DNA from: an uncultured Croceitalea sp.
GTDB taxonomy: Bacteria > Bacteroidota > Bacteroidia > Flavobacteriales > Flavobacteriaceae
Direction of reading: 5' to 3'
DNA length: 64,000 nt
NCBI GenBank assembly: GCA_947495075.1
Contig: CANLXH010000002.1
Coordinates: forward strand, 868,001 to 932,000
This document shows positions 21,447 to 30,087 of this stretch, piece by piece. The stretch's first letter is position 1; every line of letters begins with the position of its first letter. A program made the translations under genes and the position numbers. The notes under the pieces were generated by a model, which saw nothing but the letters and a program-made list of their open reading frames with translations, was not told the DNA's origin and did no database searches.

Positions 21447-22208
21447 ATGAAAATAGTTTCTTATAATGTAAACGGTATTCGTGCTGCGCTAAACAAAGGT
21501 TTTATAGAATGGCTACAATCTGTGAACCCAGATGTAGTCTGTATACAAGAAACAAAAGCGATGAAAGAACAAGTTGATGTTATGCTTTTTGAAGAGGTTG
21601 GGTATAAGTATCATTATTGGTTTAGTGCCCAAAAAAAAGGATATAGTGGAGTAGCCTTACTTTGCAAACAAGAACCTAATCATATAGAATATGGTACAGG
21701 TATTGATTATATGGACTTTGAAGGACGTAATATTCGTGCAGATTTTGGAGATGTATCTATAATGAGTATGTATTTACCATCAGGCAGTAATATGGATAGG
21801 TTAGAATTTAAATTAACCTATATGGCAGATTTTCAAAAATATGCGAATAAGCTTCGAAAAACACACCCAAATTTAATTGTTTGTGGGGACTATAATATCT
21901 GCCATGAAGCCATAGATATCCATAATCCTGTAGGGCTTAAAAACGTATCGGGGTTTTTACCTGTTGAACGCGAATGGATAGGAAACTTCATAGAAAGTGG
22001 TTTCATTGATAGTTTCAGGCATTTTAACAAAGAACCTCATAATTATACTTGGTGGAGCTATCGGGCTAATGCAAGAAATAACAATAAGGGATGGCGCTTA
22101 GATTACGGAATGGTAAATGATTCTTTAAGAGATAGATTAAAGCGTTGTGTTATTTTAAATGAAGCAAGGCACAGTGATCATTGCCCTATTCTTTTAGAAA
22201 TAGATTGA
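21447..22208 (+). CDS. xth: Exodeoxyribonuclease III
   Basis: This AP endonuclease / 3'-5' exonuclease acts in base-excision repair. Motifs of the ExoIII family are present in order: MKIVSYNVNGIRAA at the start, IQETKA (metal ligand Glu, about 34), VCGDYNICHEAIDI (about 149-162), WRLDYG and the terminal catalytic pair in HSDHCPI. Length (253) is standard and there is no export signal, unlike the EEP protein at 645-1682. The ATG at 21447 is chosen over the TTG one codon before. Confidence 0.95.
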   Translation: MKIVSYNVNGIRAALNKGFIEWLQSVNPDVVCIQETKAMKEQVDVMLFEEVGYKYHYWFSAQKKGYSGVALLCKQEPNHIEYGTGIDYMDFEGRNIRADFGDVSIMSMYLPSGSNMDRLEFKLTYMADFQKYANKLRKTHPNLIVCGDYNICHEAIDIHNPVGLKNVSGFLPVEREWIGNFIESGFIDSFRHFNKEPHNYTWWSYRANARNNNKGWRLDYGMVNDSLRDRLKRCVILNEARHSDHCPILLEID

Positions 22209-22243
22209 TAATATTTCGTAAGTAAATCGTTGTATAGAACGAC

Positions 22244-22251
22244 TATTTTTG
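22244..22251 (+). promoter_or_regulatory. Bacteroidota -7 box (TATTTTTG) for the aldo/keto reductase gene
   Basis: TATTTTTG matches TAnnTTTG and lies 21 bases before the ATG at 22273, in the 64-bp gap after exonuclease III. A TTG at 22230-22232 is too close (11 bp) to be a standard -33 element, so only the -7 element is convincing. Confidence 0.4.
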
Positions 22252-22272
22252 TGCTTTTAATTTGCTTTGTTG

Positions 22273-23313
22273 ATGAAATACACCAGAATACCAAATACAG
22301 GTATAAGAGTTAGTAAAATTTGTTTAGGAACTATGACTTGGGGTAGACAGAATTCTGAGGAACATGGTCATGAACAAATGAATTATGCATTAGAACAAGG
22401 AATTAATTTTTTTGATACTGCAGAATTGTATCCTGTTCCTGCAAAAAAAGAACTATACGCAGTAACCGAAGAAATAATAGGAAATTGGTTTAAGAAAACA
22501 GGGAATAGAGATAAAATTGTCTTAGCCTCAAAAATTGTTGGCCCTGGAGATTACACTAAATTTATTAGAACTTCGGGATTTAGCAAAGATTCAATTATAA
22601 CAGCAGTTGAGGGTAGTTTAAAACGACTTCAAACAGATTATATTGATTTGTACCAATTACATTGGCCAGAACGTAATACCAACTACTTTGGACATCGAGG
22701 GTTTAATGCAGATACACCAGATTTTTGGGAAGATAACATCCACCAAATATTAGAAACATTAAGAGATTTAGTCAAAGAAGGTAAAATTAGGCAAGTAGGT
22801 ATATCTAATGAGACTCCATGGGGTACAATGCGATTTTTGGAAGAAGCAAAAGTACACCAAGATTTACCTAGGATGGTAACCATACAAAACCCATACAATT
22901 TATTAAATAGGTTATTTGAAGTTGGACTTTCAGAGATTTCTATTCGTGAGAAAATAGGACTAATTCCTTATTCTCCATTGGGATTTGGAGTACTTAGCGG
23001 TAAATATTTAGGAGGTAAAAAACCAAGAAAAGGAAGAGTAACGTTATTTCCAAATTATAACAGATATAGTGGTAAAAACTCAATGGAAGCTACGCAAAGA
23101 TATTTTGATTTAGCAGAAACTCATGGACTTTCACTAACACAAATGGCACTTGCTTTTGTAAATACCAGAGCTTTTGTTACTAGTAATATTATTGGAGCAA
23201 CTTCTATGGAGCAACTCAAAGAGAACATAGATAGTATTAATATAGATTTATCTGATGAGATTTTAGAAGGTATTGAAGCTATCCATAATGAGATTCCTAA
23301 TCCAGCTCCCTAA
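22273..23313 (+). CDS. Aldo/keto reductase (Tas-like)
   Basis: The protein is an NADPH-dependent aldo/keto reductase barrel of 346 residues. The catalytic tetrad is readable as the Asp and Tyr of FFDTAELYP, the Lys of VLASKI and the His of YQLHWPERN. The loop insert NYFGHRGFNADTPDFW and the overall length resemble E. coli Tas. The natural substrate is unknown for this subgroup. The ATG at 22273 follows two in-frame TTG codons. Its stop abuts the end of the convergent peptidase gene with no gap. Confidence 0.92.
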   Translation: MKYTRIPNTGIRVSKICLGTMTWGRQNSEEHGHEQMNYALEQGINFFDTAELYPVPAKKELYAVTEEIIGNWFKKTGNRDKIVLASKIVGPGDYTKFIRTSGFSKDSIITAVEGSLKRLQTDYIDLYQLHWPERNTNYFGHRGFNADTPDFWEDNIHQILETLRDLVKEGKIRQVGISNETPWGTMRFLEEAKVHQDLPRMVTIQNPYNLLNRLFEVGLSEISIREKIGLIPYSPLGFGVLSGKYLGGKKPRKGRVTLFPNYNRYSGKNSMEATQRYFDLAETHGLSLTQMALAFVNTRAFVTSNIIGATSMEQLKENIDSINIDLSDEILEGIEAIHNEIPNPAP

Positions 23314-24363
23314 TTAAAAGGTCTTTGAATCAACATCATCAATAAATTTTATAACACCTTTAAAATAAGTTTTTTGGTCATCATATTGCGATAGATGGCT
23401 ACCATTTGGGCAATGAAGGTATCTTCCGTTTTGTACTTCATTAGACATCCACTCCATATGTTTTGGGTTCATAGTGTCGTGTTGAGCACCTATGATCAAA
23501 GTAGGAACTGTAAGTTCTTTAAGTCTGTCTTTTACATCCCAATCTTTTAAGGTAGCGTTACCGGTAATGCCAAACTCACTATAACCTTGCATATGAACGT
23601 AAACTTGGTTATTTGCATGGTTAAAACATCTCATAATTGCTTCTGGCCATTCATCTACAGGTTTTCTTAATACATGTTCTGTATAATAATGTTCAAATAA
23701 AAGCTCTCCATATCTTGGGTTTCCATAATCTTCATTAGCTTCTAATTCTTTGATTTCTAGATATACATCTGGGTCCAATTGTGGACCAAGAACTTCCTGT
23801 GCGTATTTGTTGTATTCTGGAATGCTAGACATCATATTAGAAATTACTAATCCCTTTAAGTTATTTTGATATTTGAGGGCGTATTCCATTGCTAAAATGC
23901 CACCCCAGGATTGCCCTAGTAAATAAAAATTGGAGCTATCTAAGTTTAAAGCTTTACGAACTTGTTCTACCTCTTCAACAAAACGCTCTGTGGTCCATAG
24001 ACTTAAATCATCTGGTTTATCACTGTAGTATGATCCTAATTGGTCATAATAGATATATTCAATTTCTTCCTGTGGAAAATAACCATCTGCACACTCATAA
24101 AGCTCATGCGTCATCCCTGGTCCTCCATGGAGTAAGAGTACTTTTTTAGTAGGATTATTACCAACTCTTTTTGTCCAAACTTTAAAGGTTCCTTTTTCTG
24201 TTGTAATTGGAATCATTTTAATTCCGCCAGTGTATTGGTCATCACGATTTTCAAAACTCAAGTAAGTTGAGGTTGTACTATTGTTTACTTGCTCTTGATT
24301 TGGACTTTTTTCTTTACATGATGATAGTAGTAATAATGATAATAGAAGGGATAAATATTTCAT
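23314..24363 (-). CDS. Proline iminopeptidase-like alpha/beta hydrolase lipoprotein (S33 family)
   Basis: From the ATG at 24363 the protein starts with a lipoprotein signal (YLSLLLSLLLLSSC). The alpha/beta hydrolase domain shows the oxyanion HGGPG, the nucleophile in GQSWGG, the acid in GAQHDTMNP and the His in CPNGSHLSQ. The HGGPG plus GQSWGG pair is the signature of S33 prolyl aminopeptidases, which release N-terminal proline. A lipid anchor implies action on peptides outside the cytoplasm. Substrate specificity is inferred. It is the last gene of a minus-strand series below radA. Confidence 0.88.
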   Translation of the reverse strand: MKYLSLLLSLLLLSSCKEKSPNQEQVNNSTTSTYLSFENRDDQYTGGIKMIPITTEKGTFKVWTKRVGNNPTKKVLLLHGGPGMTHELYECADGYFPQEEIEYIYYDQLGSYYSDKPDDLSLWTTERFVEEVEQVRKALNLDSSNFYLLGQSWGGILAMEYALKYQNNLKGLVISNMMSSIPEYNKYAQEVLGPQLDPDVYLEIKELEANEDYGNPRYGELLFEHYYTEHVLRKPVDEWPEAIMRCFNHANNQVYVHMQGYSEFGITGNATLKDWDVKDRLKELTVPTLIIGAQHDTMNPKHMEWMSNEVQNGRYLHCPNGSHLSQYDDQKTYFKGVIKFIDDVDSKTF

Positions 24364-24411
24364 AACGATTGATTTACTAATCACTCTAAAATACTTAATA
24401 ATTTGGAATTT

Positions 24412-25773
24412 TTATTTAAATAAGGTGCTTACAACATCCTCAATTTTAGAAACTAATCGTACTTGAATCTCTGTATTCTTTAGACCAATTTTGTTACTTT
24501 TTGAAACATAAATAGAAGTAAATCCTAGTTTTTCAGCTTCTAAAATTCTTTGGTCTGTACGTTGTACGGGCCTAATTTCACCGGAAAGACCAACCTCTGC
24601 TGCAAAACATACACCTTTCGGGATTGGAGTGTCAAAATTACTTGATAGTATAGAAGCAATTACAGCTAGATCAATTGCTGGGTCGTCCACGGAAATCCCA
24701 CCGGTGATGTTTAAAAAAACGTCTTTAGCAGCCAATTTAAATCCAGCACGTTTTTCTAAAACGGCTAAAAGCATATTCAATCTTTTTGCATTAAATCCTG
24801 TGGCAGAACGTTGCGGTGTGCCATAAACAGCAGTACTCACTAGTGCTTGAATTTCAATTAATAATGGTCGAATTCCTTCTACGGTGGCAGCGATTGCTGT
24901 ACCGCTTAAATTCTCGTTATTCTTTGAAATTAAAACTTCGGAAGGGTTATTCACTTCTCTTAATCCACTTCCTTGCATTTCATAAATGCCAAGTTCAGCT
25001 GTAGAGCCAAATCTATTTTTTAAGGAGCGTAGAATACGATAGACATAGTTTTGATCACCTTCAAACTGTAAAACAGTATCCACCATGTGTTCCAAAATTT
25101 TAGGACCAGCAATTGTTCCGTCTTTGGTAATATGTCCAACAAGTATAACAGGAGTGTTACTTTCTTTAGCAAATTTTATAAGTTCTGCGGTACATTCTTT
25201 AATTTGAGAGATACTACCAGCAGCAGATTCAATATAATCTGAGTGTAAAGTTTGTATAGAATCTATTACAACCAAGTCTGGTTCTAATGCTACAATCTGC
25301 TGAAATATATTTTGTGTCTTTGTTTCGGTTAGAATAAAGCAGTTTTCACTGTTAGGAAAAATACGTTCTGCTCGCATTTTAATTTGTTTTTGGCTTTCTT
25401 CGCCAGAAACATAAAGTGTTTTATAAGATAGTTTAAGTGCTATTTGAAGTAATAAAGTACTCTTACCAATTCCGGGTTCACCGCCAAGTAAGGTTAAAGA
25501 ACCAGGAACTAAACCTCCACCAAGAACACGATTAAATTCGATATCCTGAGTGTTTAATCTAATTTCTTTATCACTACTTATTTCTTTTACTCGAAGAGGT
25601 TTAGTGGCTTTTTGTAAAGTGCTAGAAGTAATCTTCCAAGACTTTTTTTCCTCTTTTTGCACTACTTCTTCTACAATAGTATTCCATTGTTTACAGGAAG
25701 TGCATTGTCCAATCCATTTAGCATATTGAGTGCCACAGTTTTGACAGAAAAAAGCAGTTTTAGTTTTAGCCAT
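24412..25773 (-). CDS. radA: DNA repair protein RadA
   Basis: RadA is a RecA-like branch-migration ATPase used in recombinational repair. All hallmark parts are present: the N-terminal C4 zinc finger (C10, C13, C24, C27), the Walker A GEPGIGKST (about 93), the RadA-specific LKNRFGS motif (about 247) and the C-terminal Lon-protease-like domain with DPAIDLAV and GLSGEIRPV. Length 453 is normal. It lies downstream of the pseudo-esterase gene with a 47-bp gap. Confidence 0.97.
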   Translation of the reverse strand: MAKTKTAFFCQNCGTQYAKWIGQCTSCKQWNTIVEEVVQKEEKKSWKITSSTLQKATKPLRVKEISSDKEIRLNTQDIEFNRVLGGGLVPGSLTLLGGEPGIGKSTLLLQIALKLSYKTLYVSGEESQKQIKMRAERIFPNSENCFILTETKTQNIFQQIVALEPDLVVIDSIQTLHSDYIESAAGSISQIKECTAELIKFAKESNTPVILVGHITKDGTIAGPKILEHMVDTVLQFEGDQNYVYRILRSLKNRFGSTAELGIYEMQGSGLREVNNPSEVLISKNNENLSGTAIAATVEGIRPLLIEIQALVSTAVYGTPQRSATGFNAKRLNMLLAVLEKRAGFKLAAKDVFLNITGGISVDDPAIDLAVIASILSSNFDTPIPKGVCFAAEVGLSGEIRPVQRTDQRILEAEKLGFTSIYVSKSNKIGLKNTEIQVRLVSKIEDVVSTLFK

Positions 25774-25820
25774 AAACCAATAGGTAATTTGGCTAAAGAT
25801 AAGTGTAAAGTTTTTAAATT

Positions 25821-26963
25821 TTAGTAGCCAAAGTCTGCTTTTAAAGCGTCAATCTTTTCTACTGCAAGTTCTTTGGTTAGGAAGTCAATTTCTTCCATTT
25901 GATATGCCTTTTCAAATGCTTTTTTAGCTTTTTTGGGTTCTCCAAGTAACTCTAGGTATTCCCCTTCAAAGTAAAAACCCATCATGGTTTCTGGATAGAA
26001 TTTTTTACATATTTTGGAAAGCTCCTCCAAAGATTCGTAATCCTCTTTTTTTATAGAACCCGCATAAATTGCCATAATATCATTTAACTCAACTTCTTTT
26101 TCAAAGCCTAGTAACTGTTCAATACGGGCATACTTGTCCTCTAAATATTTAAATACAGGCTCCTCGGATTTTAGTATTTGTTCCTTATATTCTTTTGGAC
26201 TTATTGGTCTAAATAGTTTGAAGACATTATCAAACGCTTTACTTATGCCATAAGCGGCTATAGAAATATGGTCGGGTTCATCATACTGATCAAAGAAGTA
26301 ATGAATATTTTCCTTAGAGATAGATTTTATAGCATTATCCATTTGAAGCATACGCTGACGGTCTTCAGTCTTTTCTTTTTCTAGAACTACGTTATAGAAT
26401 ATTTCTTGATTTAAATCTAATAAACGAGAGGGTACTCTACTCTCCATTTCGGTTGCTAAAACAGGAGATATGGTTAAATACGAATTGAAAAGTGATTTGT
26501 TCTTAAACAGGAAATAGTTGCCAAAATTAGCTGTAATATCATATCCAATAAACATTTTAAACGGGGCTATACTATAGTTAGTTTCCAAGTAAGGTATTAA
26601 CTCGGTTCCTAAAAACTCATAAAATAACTTTCCCTTTTCTGTAGGTAATCCTGTGGTTTGTTCAAAATCACAATCTTCCCACCTTAAATCGTTTTTACTT
26701 TGGTGTATTCCAACAATTATAGCCTCTGGCATGCGAATATGTTCGCTGTAGAACTTTGCATTAGCGACGACCAAATCAAAAAGATAATCTGCATCTAAAA
26801 CTACAATTAAGGGGTATTTTTTATCATCAGAGTAATCTTCAGGAAAGTAATACGAAACATCTCTTCTTTCTTGGAGTTTAAAAGATTCAAAAATTTCTTG
26901 TTTTACTTGTGCGTTGGTGCTAAAGCATATAAGTGCCAGTAGTGGCAAAAGGAATTTTGTCAT
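25821..26963 (-). CDS. Secreted esterase-fold protein lacking the canonical serine nucleophile, with TPR-like tail
   Basis: After a signal peptide (1-18) the protein follows the esterase D/Fes alpha/beta-hydrolase pattern: YFPEDYSDDKKYPLIVVLDA, an AIIVGI strand and a LIPYLETNYSI helix. At the nucleophile elbow, however, it reads FIGYDITANFGNY, with D142 where GHSFGG-type enzymes have serine. The C-terminal third (about 275-380) looks like tandem helical repeats (YFEGEYLELLGEPKKAKKAFEKA). It is therefore probably a non-catalytic or altered member. It sits between the flippase-like membrane gene and radA. Confidence 0.75.
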   Translation of the reverse strand: MTKFLLPLLALICFSTNAQVKQEIFESFKLQERRDVSYYFPEDYSDDKKYPLIVVLDADYLFDLVVANAKFYSEHIRMPEAIIVGIHQSKNDLRWEDCDFEQTTGLPTEKGKLFYEFLGTELIPYLETNYSIAPFKMFIGYDITANFGNYFLFKNKSLFNSYLTISPVLATEMESRVPSRLLDLNQEIFYNVVLEKEKTEDRQRMLQMDNAIKSISKENIHYFFDQYDEPDHISIAAYGISKAFDNVFKLFRPISPKEYKEQILKSEEPVFKYLEDKYARIEQLLGFEKEVELNDIMAIYAGSIKKEDYESLEELSKICKKFYPETMMGFYFEGEYLELLGEPKKAKKAFEKAYQMEEIDFLTKELAVEKIDALKADFGY

Positions 26964-26987
26964 TTGTTAGGGTTTTGATAATCAGTA

Positions 26988-27953
26988 TTATCGATTCCGA
27001 TTAAATAACGGAAGTAGGATAAAAGATATTGCCCCAAAGACTACGATCATTAAGGTTTGAGCAATCCACATAATCCAACCGAATGCATCGCCAGAAACAG
27101 ATGAAATTCCAAAAATTGCTAGCGAGGAACTAACAGCAATAGGATATAGTCCAATACCCCCATTTGTAGTAGACATTGCAAAAGCTCCTCCAACAAAAGC
27201 TACTAGGAGTTGCGAAAGTGATAGATTAATAGTTTCAGGAACAGTAAATTTTATAACCCAAAACATAGCAACGTAACAACCCCAAATTAAAAAGGTATGA
27301 AAGACAAACGCCCATTTATTGTTCATTTTTAATACGCTTGAGATACCATCAAGCAGGCCGCCTAAAAAGTTTTTAAGTTTTAGTACAATACCAGAATTAG
27401 ATTTTCTAATCAAGAACAAGAATATAATTAGTCCTAGTATCCCAGAAGCTAGTAGAACAGCTGCTCCAATAAGGTTTACTCCTTTATCGTTTAAAAATTC
27501 CAGAATAATATCAGTTTGTAGAAGCAATGCTGCAACTATAATTAGTAGCAACATGATTAAATCTATAACGCGTTCTGTAACAATAGTGCCAAAGCCTTTC
27601 TCAAAAGGAACGCTTTCATATGTGGTTAAAGCAGTAGCTCGCAGAACTTCACCAGATCGTGGTATGCCTAAATTTGCAAAATAAGACATCAGAATTATTA
27701 GAACGCTACTTCGCAATTTAGGTTGATAGCCTAAAGGTTTTAACATGTACTTCCATCGTATGGCTCTAGAAACATGACTTAAAATTCCTATTAGCACAGA
27801 TAGACCTACCCATAGTGGACTCGCATTTGAAATGTAATGGATAATCTGTTTTCTCTCCTCTGGCGAGGTAGAATTATAGGAATACCAAACCAAAAAGATA
27901 CCTAATCCAATTGGGATTATTGTCTTAAAACCTTTTTTGATTGAGCTACCCAA
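26988..27953 (-). CDS. Flippase-like integral membrane protein (UPF0104 / LPG synthase TM-region family)
   Basis: About eight hydrophobic helices span the 321 residues, with family features such as HVSRAIRWKYMLKPLGY (about 60), GIPRSGEVLRATALTTYE (about 95) and TNGGIGLYPIAVSSSL (about 259). Members resemble the transmembrane half of lysyl-phosphatidylglycerol synthases and are thought to move or modify lipids. The start is a TTG at 27953, two bases after the stop of panD; no early ATG exists in the frame. It is clearly in the panC-panD transcript although no link to pantothenate is known. Confidence 0.85.
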   Translation of the reverse strand: MGSSIKKGFKTIIPIGLGIFLVWYSYNSTSPEERKQIIHYISNASPLWVGLSVLIGILSHVSRAIRWKYMLKPLGYQPKLRSSVLIILMSYFANLGIPRSGEVLRATALTTYESVPFEKGFGTIVTERVIDLIMLLLIIVAALLLQTDIILEFLNDKGVNLIGAAVLLASGILGLIIFLFLIRKSNSGIVLKLKNFLGGLLDGISSVLKMNNKWAFVFHTFLIWGCYVAMFWVIKFTVPETINLSLSQLLVAFVGGAFAMSTTNGGIGLYPIAVSSSLAIFGISSVSGDAFGWIMWIAQTLMIVVFGAISFILLPLFNRNR

Positions 27954-27955
27954 AG

Positions 27956-28306
27956 CTAGTTTAGTAAATTGTTTTCTTCATTAGGGAAAACTAGGGATGG
28001 ATTAAAGGTTTTAGCTTCTTCTATATCCATACTTCCGTAAGTAATCAAAATTAAAACATCGCCAACTGCAACCCTTCTTGAGGCAGCTCCATTTAAGGTA
28101 ATTTCACCTGAACCTCTAGGACCAGGAATGGCATATGTTTCTAAGCGTTCGCCATTATTATTGTTTACAATTTGGACTTTTTCGCCACGAATAATGTTTG
28201 CAGCATCCATCAAATCTTCATCTATGGTAATACTTCCAATATAATTAAGGTCGGCTCCAGTGACCTTAACCCTGTGAATTTTTGACTTAACAACTTCTAT
28301 TTGCAT
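27956..28306 (-). CDS. panD: Aspartate 1-decarboxylase
   Basis: PanD makes beta-alanine from aspartate for pantothenate synthesis. The proenzyme self-cleaves between G24 and S25 ([10 protein letters not shown]) to form the pyruvoyl cofactor, and this site is intact. The 116-residue length and C-terminal [12 protein letters not shown] match the family. It follows panC by 17 bp and is followed two bases later by the flippase-like gene, forming one operon. Confidence 0.96.
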   Translation of the reverse strand: MQIEVVKSKIHRVKVTGADLNYIGSITIDEDLMDAANIIRGEKVQIVNNNNGERLETYAIPGPRGSGEITLNGAASRRVAVGDVLILITYGSMDIEEAKTFNPSLVFPNEENNLLN

Positions 28307-28323
28307 GATACAAAGTTACTTAA

Positions 28324-29169
28324 TTACAAAGCTATATTATCGATTAAACGAATGCCTTCAGCATAAACTGCGATAAATGCTCTGTATTTTATATTTTTTT
28401 GTTTTTTTAGAATAGGTGTCAACGTACTAGCATCTGCAATTTGAAAATACTCTAATTCAAATAATTTACTTTTTGCAAATTCTGAAGCTACCCAATCTGT
28501 AATTGATTTAGCATTTTCTATGCCAAATTTAGATTTGGCAGAATTTAGAGTTTTAAATATAAACCCAGCCTCTTCCCTTGTAGATTTAGATAGTCTTTCG
28601 TTACGAGAACTTCTTGCTAAACCGTTAGTCTCACGCTCAATAGGACAGCCTATTATTTTAAACGGAAATTTTTTTAGTTCTACTAGTTTTTTAATTATTT
28701 GAAGTTGCTGAAAATCCTTTTCGCCAAAATAAGCATGAGTTGGGTTTACAGCTAATAATAGTAGTTCAACAATGGTAGCTACCCCATTAAAATGGCCAGT
28801 TCTAAACTCACCTTCCATTACTTTTTCTAAGCCATTAAAATTAAATTTTTTAGAAGCTATATCTCCATTATAAATCTCTAAAGCCGAAGGAGCAAAAATT
28901 ATGATAGCATCAGATACGGTTTGTAATAAATCAATATCATTTCTTAGATCAGTAGGATATTTTTCTAAATCTTCTTTATTGTCAAATTGCGTAGGATTAA
29001 TAAAGATGCTAACTACAGTAACTTCATTTTGGCTAAAAGCTCTTTTTATCAATGAAAGATGACCAGTATGTAAAGCTCCCATAGTGGGGACAAAACCTAT
29101 GGTACAATTTTTGTTAACCTTTGACTGTAGAACCTTTTGCAGTTCTTTTTTGTTATGTATTACTAGCAT
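28324..29169 (-). CDS. panC: Pantoate--beta-alanine ligase
   Basis: PanC joins pantoate and beta-alanine with ATP to give pantothenate. The nucleotidyltransferase HIGH-type motif is MGALHTGHLSLIKRA (about 30), followed by VSIFINPTQFDNKEDLEKYP, GEFRTGHFNGVATIV, and the second motif GLARSSRNERLS. Length 281 is typical. It is the first gene of the panC-panD-flippase operon and is divergently transcribed from the glycogen-synthase-like gene. A -7 box lies 20 bases upstream of the ATG. Confidence 0.97.
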   Translation of the reverse strand: MLVIHNKKELQKVLQSKVNKNCTIGFVPTMGALHTGHLSLIKRAFSQNEVTVVSIFINPTQFDNKEDLEKYPTDLRNDIDLLQTVSDAIIIFAPSALEIYNGDIASKKFNFNGLEKVMEGEFRTGHFNGVATIVELLLLAVNPTHAYFGEKDFQQLQIIKKLVELKKFPFKIIGCPIERETNGLARSSRNERLSKSTREEAGFIFKTLNSAKSKFGIENAKSITDWVASEFAKSKLFELEYFQIADASTLTPILKKQKNIKYRAFIAVYAEGIRLIDNIAL

Positions 29170-29189
29170 GTATAATGCATAAAAGCTTG

Positions 29190-29197
29190 CAAAAATA
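29190..29197 (-). promoter_or_regulatory. -7 box for panC (TATTTTTG on minus strand)
   Basis: Read on the minus strand the bases are TATTTTTG, matching TAnnTTTG, about 20 nt upstream of the panC ATG. It is identical to the plus-strand box at 29229-29236 that faces the other way. No clear -33 TTG is visible. Confidence 0.4.
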
Positions 29198-29228
29198 CTA
29201 TAAATACTGCATATCTACATAATTTTTG

Positions 29229-29236
29229 TATTTTTG
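29229..29236 (+). promoter_or_regulatory. -7 box for the glycogen-synthase-like operon (TATTTTTG)
   Basis: TATTTTTG matches TAnnTTTG and is followed by GCAGC, leaving about 36 bases to the ATG at 29273. With the reverse-oriented copy at 29190-29197 it forms a symmetric divergent promoter pair in the 103-bp spacer. Confidence 0.45.
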
Positions 29237-29272
29237 CAGCTACGTTTTTTCAGATACATAAAAATTGCGTTT

Positions 29273-30082
29273 ATGAATGGTAAAAAGATATTGTTTGTAT
29301 CTTCTGAATTAGTGCCTTACCTCCCAGAGAATCCAGTTTCTTTAATGTCTTACGAAGCACCTAGAATGGTGAATAGTAATGGGGGTCAAATACGTATTTT
29401 CATGCCTAGGTATGGAAATATAAATGAGAGGAGACATCAATTACATGAGGTAATTCGTTTGTCGGGAATGAACTTAGTTATCAATGACATGGATATGCCA
29501 TTAATAATCAAAGTAGCATCAATCCCTAAGGAGCGAATACAAGTATATTTTATTGATAATGAGGAGTATTTTAAAAGAAAAGGCACGTTTACAGATAAAG
29601 AAGGGAATTTATTCCCTGATAATGATGAGCGCGCAATTTTCTTTGCAAAAGGAGTAGTCGAAACGGTTAAGAAATTAAATTGGACTCCAGATATTATTCA
29701 TGTGCAAGGATGGATGGCTTCTTTATTGCCATTATATCTAAGAGAGTACTATGCAGATGAACCAATATTCGCCGATAGTAAGATTGTGACTTCAGTTTAT
29801 GATAAAGGTTTTGAAGGAAATCTTAATGAGGGAATGGGCAAAAAGATAGCGTTTGATGGTATAGATGAAAGCAAAATCGAACCACTTTCAACACCTGACT
29901 ATAATAATTTGTTAAAGATTGCAGTAGATTATTCGGATGCGATTATTTTAGCCTCAGAAGAGGTTTCTGAAGATCTACAGCAACATATAGAAGGTCTGCA
30001 AAAACCTGTTTTGCCTTATGTTTCGATTCAAGAATCTGAAGAGGCATATTCTAATTTTTACAAGACACAGGTTTTAAAATAA
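29273..30082 (+). CDS. Half-length glycogen/starch synthase-like protein (GT5 N-terminal domain only)
   Basis: The 269 residues align by pattern with the N-terminal Rossmann half of GT5 glycogen synthases: [24 protein letters not shown], a [18 protein letters not shown] block and [15 protein letters not shown]. The C-terminal ADP-glucose-binding half is missing altogether. The N-terminal K-x-G-G substrate motif is replaced by [13 protein letters not shown]. The protein is therefore unlikely to be an active synthase. The ATG at 29273 is preferred over an upstream TTG (29234). It is followed five bases later by the DUF4270 lipoprotein gene. Confidence 0.8.
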   Translation: MNGKKILFVSSELVPYLPENPVSLMSYEAPRMVNSNGGQIRIFMPRYGNINERRHQLHEVIRLSGMNLVINDMDMPLIIKVASIPKERIQVYFIDNEEYFKRKGTFTDKEGNLFPDNDERAIFFAKGVVETVKKLNWTPDIIHVQGWMASLLPLYLREYYADEPIFADSKIVTSVYDKGFEGNLNEGMGKKIAFDGIDESKIEPLSTPDYNNLLKIAVDYSDAIILASEEVSEDLQQHIEGLQKPVLPYVSIQESEEAYSNFYKTQVLK

Positions 30083-30087
30083 ATTGC

